Below, in pieces: positions 61,895 to 64,000 of a DNA stretch of 64,000 nt. The position numbers and the translations under genes are program-made. The stretch lies in the NCBI RefSeq assembly GCF_000689255.1, contig NZ_HG964446.1, forward strand, positions 905,542 to 969,541. Reading direction: 5' to 3'. The DNA is from Mycobacterium triplex (GTDB taxonomy: Bacteria; Actinomycetota; Actinomycetes; Mycobacteriales; Mycobacteriaceae). Position 1 is the first letter of the stretch, and every line of letters starts with the position of its first letter. A model generated the notes under the pieces. That model did not search any database. It saw nothing but the letters and a program-made list of their open reading frames with translations, and was not told the origin of the DNA.

Positions 61895-62803
61895 ATGACG
61901 ATTCATGACACGGTTCACCAGCTCATTCCGCATGTCGAGCGGCCAATCTCCGACCCGCCGCGCCCGCAGTCGAGTCGTCGGCGACGCCGGATCGCCGAGG
62001 ACTACGGCCTGATGGGCGTGGCGCTGCTGGCCGGTTCGGCCAACGTGATCATGGAACTCTCGCGTCCCGGTGTCGGCCACGGCGTGGCGGAAAGCCGCGT
62101 CGAGAGCGGGCGAATCGACCGCCATCCGATCAAGCGGGCGCGCACCACTTTCACCTACATCGCGGTCGCCAACGCCGGGACCGCCGAGCAGAAGGCCGCC
62201 TACCGCCGCGCGGTGAACCGGTCGCACGCCGAGGTCTACTCCAGGCCTGGCGACCCGGTGGCCTACAACGCATTCGATCCGGAATTGCAGCTGTGGGTGG
62301 CCGCCTGCATCTACAAGGGCGGCATCGACATCTATCGCACCTTCATCGGCGAAATACCGGAGGAGGACGCCGATCGCCTTTATCGCGACGGCATGTCGCT
62401 GGGCACCACCTTGCAGGTGCCGCCGGAGATGTGGCCGGCGGACCGGGCGGCCTTCGACAAGTACTGGCAGGAGTCGCTGGACAAGGTGCACATCGATGAC
62501 ACCGTCCGTGAGTTCCTGTACCCGATCGCGGTGTCCCGGGTGCGTGGGGTGCGGTTGCCGCGGCTGGTGCGCGAACCGTTGGAGAACTTCAACCTGCTGA
62601 TCACCACCGGCTTTCTGCCGCAACGGTTTCGCGACGAGATGCGGTTGCCGTGGGATGCCGCCAAGCAGCGGCGCTTCGACCGGCTGATGTCGGTTTTGGC
62701 GGTCGTGAACCGCATGCTGCCGCGGATCATCCGGCAATTCCCGTTCAACTTGATGCTCTGGGACCTGGACCGCCGGATCCGGACGGGGCGCCCGTTGGTC
62801 TAG
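61895..62803 (+). CDS. Oxygenase MpaB-like (DUF2236) protein (Rv0276 type)
   Basis: A 302-residue DUF2236 protein, close to Rv0276. Typical pieces are YGLMGVALLAGSANVIMELSRPGVGHGV, NRSHAEVYSRPGDPVAYNAFDPELQLWVAACIYKGG and FDKYWQESLDKVHIDDTVREFL. Related fungal MpaB cleaves a terpenoid chain with oxygen, but bacterial members are mostly uncharacterised. GAAGAGG precedes the ATG at 61895; the open frame to 61802 overlaps the TetR start and is less likely. It is divergent from the TetR gene. Confidence 0.85.
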   Translation: MTIHDTVHQLIPHVERPISDPPRPQSSRRRRRIAEDYGLMGVALLAGSANVIMELSRPGVGHGVAESRVESGRIDRHPIKRARTTFTYIAVANAGTAEQKAAYRRAVNRSHAEVYSRPGDPVAYNAFDPELQLWVAACIYKGGIDIYRTFIGEIPEEDADRLYRDGMSLGTTLQVPPEMWPADRAAFDKYWQESLDKVHIDDTVREFLYPIAVSRVRGVRLPRLVREPLENFNLLITTGFLPQRFRDEMRLPWDAAKQRRFDRLMSVLAVVNRMLPRIIRQFPFNLMLWDLDRRIRTGRPLV

Positions 62804-62838
62804 CGCACGGCCGGGCGGACATCGCCGCCCACGTTGAT

Positions 62839-62856
62839 AACGACAATCATTTTCAG
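62839..62856. promoter_or_regulatory. Zur-like box upstream of the PPE gene
   Basis: GACAATCATTTTC at 62842-62854 is a near-palindrome (GA-AAT-C-ATT-TC) like the mycobacterial Zur consensus around TGAAAATCATTTTCA. The region is AT-rich and lies about 50 bases before the leader ORF. Zur control is known for the homologous Rv0280/ESX-3 region. Confidence 0.55.
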
Positions 62857-62904
62857 TAAGCTCTCGGCAATCCTTCAGCGTTCCCAGCCCAGGAGTTGCC
62901 GGTG

Positions 62905-62961
62905 ATGAAGTTGCAGGCCGCGTGCACCACGTCGATTCCCGACGGGACCATCCAGCAATGA
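62905..62961 (+). CDS. 18-residue leader peptide overlapping the PPE gene start
   Basis: An ORF with ATG at 62905 encodes [18 protein letters not shown] and ends in TGA at 62959-62961, which overlaps the PPE ATG (62958) by four bases. AGGAG at 62891-62895 gives it a good ribosome-binding site, while the PPE gene itself has only a weak one. This fits translational coupling through a leader peptide. It could also be a coincidence of a spurious ORF. Confidence 0.5.
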   Translation: MKLQAACTTSIPDGTIQQ

Positions 62962-64000
62962 CCGCGCCGATCTGGATGGCCTCACCGCCGGAGATCCACT
63001 CGGCGTTGCTCAGCTGTGGGCCGGGGCCCGCTTCGCTGTTTGCCGCCGCGGCGGCGTGGGATTCGTTGAGCGCCGAATACGCCTCGGCCGCCGAGGAACT
63101 CAGCGGGGTGCTGGCATCGACGCACGCCGGGGCATGGCAGGGGCCCAGCGCCGAGTCCTACGTGGCGGCGCACGGTCCGTACCTGGCGTGGCTGGCGCAG
63201 GCCAGCGCGCACAGCGCAGCCGCAGCCGCCGAGCACGAGACGGCGGGCACGGCCTACGCGGCGGCGTTGGCGGCCATGCCGACGCTGCCGGAGCTGGCCG
63301 CCAACCACGCCGTCCACGGCGTGCTGATGGCGACGAATTTCTTTGGGATCAACACGATTCCGATCGCCGTCAACGAGGCCGACTATGCGCGGATGTGGGT
63401 TCAGGCCGCCACCACGATGACGACCTATCAGGCCGTCTCCACCGCAGCGGTGACGGCCACGCCGCCGGCCGAATCGGCGCCGCAGATCCTGAGGTCCGAG
63501 GCCGCCGTCCAACACGACCACGAGGAAGCGGACGACGAGGAGTTCCCCGACCCGACGGTCGACAACTGGTTCAATCAGTTCCTTGCGCAGATCCTGCGGT
63601 GGTTCGGCATCGATTGGAATCCCGGGCAGGCGACTGTGAACGGGATCCCGTACGACGAATACACGAACCCGGGGCAGCTGATCTTTTGGGTGGTTCGAGC
63701 GCTGGAACTTCTTGAGGATTTCGAGCAGTTCGGCCAGTACCTGCAGACAAACCCGGCCTTGGCGTGGGAATACCTGGCATTCCTCGAGTCGGTGGACTGG
63801 CCGACTCACATCGCCGAGATCGCGAGCTGGTTAGGGTCGCAACCGGCCTTGCTGGCGGCGCCTCTGCTCCTGGCAGTTGCCCCGGTCGGGGCGCTGGGCG
63901 GCTTGGCCGGGCTGGCCGGGCCGGCGCACGCCCCGACGCCGCTAGCCGCGCCGGCTCCCCCAGTCGCCCCGCCGGTGCCAGTCGTGGGAGGCAAGGCACA
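62958..64000 (+). CDS. PPE family protein, 5' part (3' end outside the window)
   Basis: The first 347 codons of a PPE protein, open to the window end with no stop. The N-terminal [19 protein letters not shown] carries the PPE signature and [21 protein letters not shown] contains the WxG turn expected at the EspG-binding/PE-pairing region. The sequence resembles the ESX-3-linked PPE proteins (PPE3/PPE4, Rv0280/Rv0286), including [21 protein letters not shown]. The PPE domain ends around residue 180, followed by an acidic stretch ([14 protein letters not shown]) and a tryptophan-rich C-terminal region. Such proteins are secreted by type VII systems. No PE partner is visible in the window. Confidence 0.9.
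   Translation, partial: MTAPIWMASPPEIHSALLSCGPGPASLFAAAAAWDSLSAEYASAAEELSGVLASTHAGAWQGPSAESYVAAHGPYLAWLAQASAHSAAAAAEHETAGTAYAAALAAMPTLPELAANHAVHGVLMATNFFGINTIPIAVNEADYARMWVQAATTMTTYQAVSTAAVTATPPAESAPQILRSEAAVQHDHEEADDEEFPDPTVDNWFNQFLAQILRWFGIDWNPGQATVNGIPYDEYTNPGQLIFWVVRALELLEDFEQFGQYLQTNPALAWEYLAFLESVDWPTHIAEIASWLGSQPALLAAPLLLAVAPVGALGGLAGLAGPAHAPTPLAAPAPPVAPPVPVVGGKA

Noticed and set aside
62982..63809. 275-codon bottom-strand frame in the PPE gene
   Set aside because: It is antisense to the PPE domain and low-complexity (Arg/Gly/Val).

Overview
The window is about 64 kb of GC-rich actinobacterial chromosome. Gene content and order identify it as a Mycobacterium, most likely a non-tuberculous species. 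Much of it follows the M. tuberculosis H37Rv order from Rv0228 to Rv0280: php, fadE4, R2lox, gabD1, aftD, lpqI, htdX-fabG4, fadA2, the F6 small RNA, fadE5, the sdh1 operon, hsp20, nirBD, the siroheme genes, narK3, aac(2')-Ic, the kipI/kipA-like pair, an iron-binding lipoprotein, a LigD-like polymerase, fadD2, fadE6 and a PPE gene. These correspondences come from recalled protein sequences, not from a search. No tRNA, rRNA, insertion sequence, prophage or CRISPR array was seen.

Region by region. 0-7 kb: the end of an acyltransferase, a php lactonase/acyl-CoA ligase/YbjN operon, then fadE4 and a TetR-R2lox operon. 7-15 kb: gabD1 and a block not expected from the H37Rv order, holding an acetolactate-synthase-like ThDP enzyme, a LysR regulator, an NAD formate dehydrogenase, a second R2lox and a PaaI-type thioesterase. 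15-24 kb: envelope functions, with an LMF-like membrane protein, the arabinosyltransferase AftD, small exported proteins (one apparently frameshifted), LpqI and a CLC channel. 24-31 kb: type-II fatty acid/beta-oxidation genes around the F6 RNA locus, then a 2OG-Fe(II) oxygenase coupled to a flavin reductase. 31-38 kb: the sdh1 operon, an ICL/PEP-mutase-like enzyme, an HxlR/DUF302 pair and hsp20. 38-47 kb: assimilatory nitrite reductase with siroheme chelatase, a HemD-like regulator and two NarK transporters. 47-54 kb: aac(2'), pxpBC, a Tat lipoprotein, a polymerase and fadD2, followed by an AT-rich, palindrome-dense island between a ribbon-helix-helix-like gene and an exported Gly-Trp-His repeat protein. 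55-64 kb: fadE6, a 2-hydroxyacid dehydrogenase, a TetR-controlled hydrolase/glyoxalase pair, another TetR, an MpaB-like protein and a PPE gene preceded by a Zur-like box and a short overlapping leader ORF.

How the genes work together: several sets are likely to be co-regulated. TetR-type palindromes lie in front of the TetR-R2lox, fabG4/fadA2, fadE5, fadE6 and Rv0273c/Rv0274 units. The fabG4/fadA2 and fadE5 sites share a TTAC-N6-GTAA core. NirBD, SirB, the HemD-like regulator and the NarK proteins form a nitrate/nitrite assimilation neighbourhood. All start sites were chosen by reading ribosome-binding sites and family lengths by eye. No alignment or database search was run.
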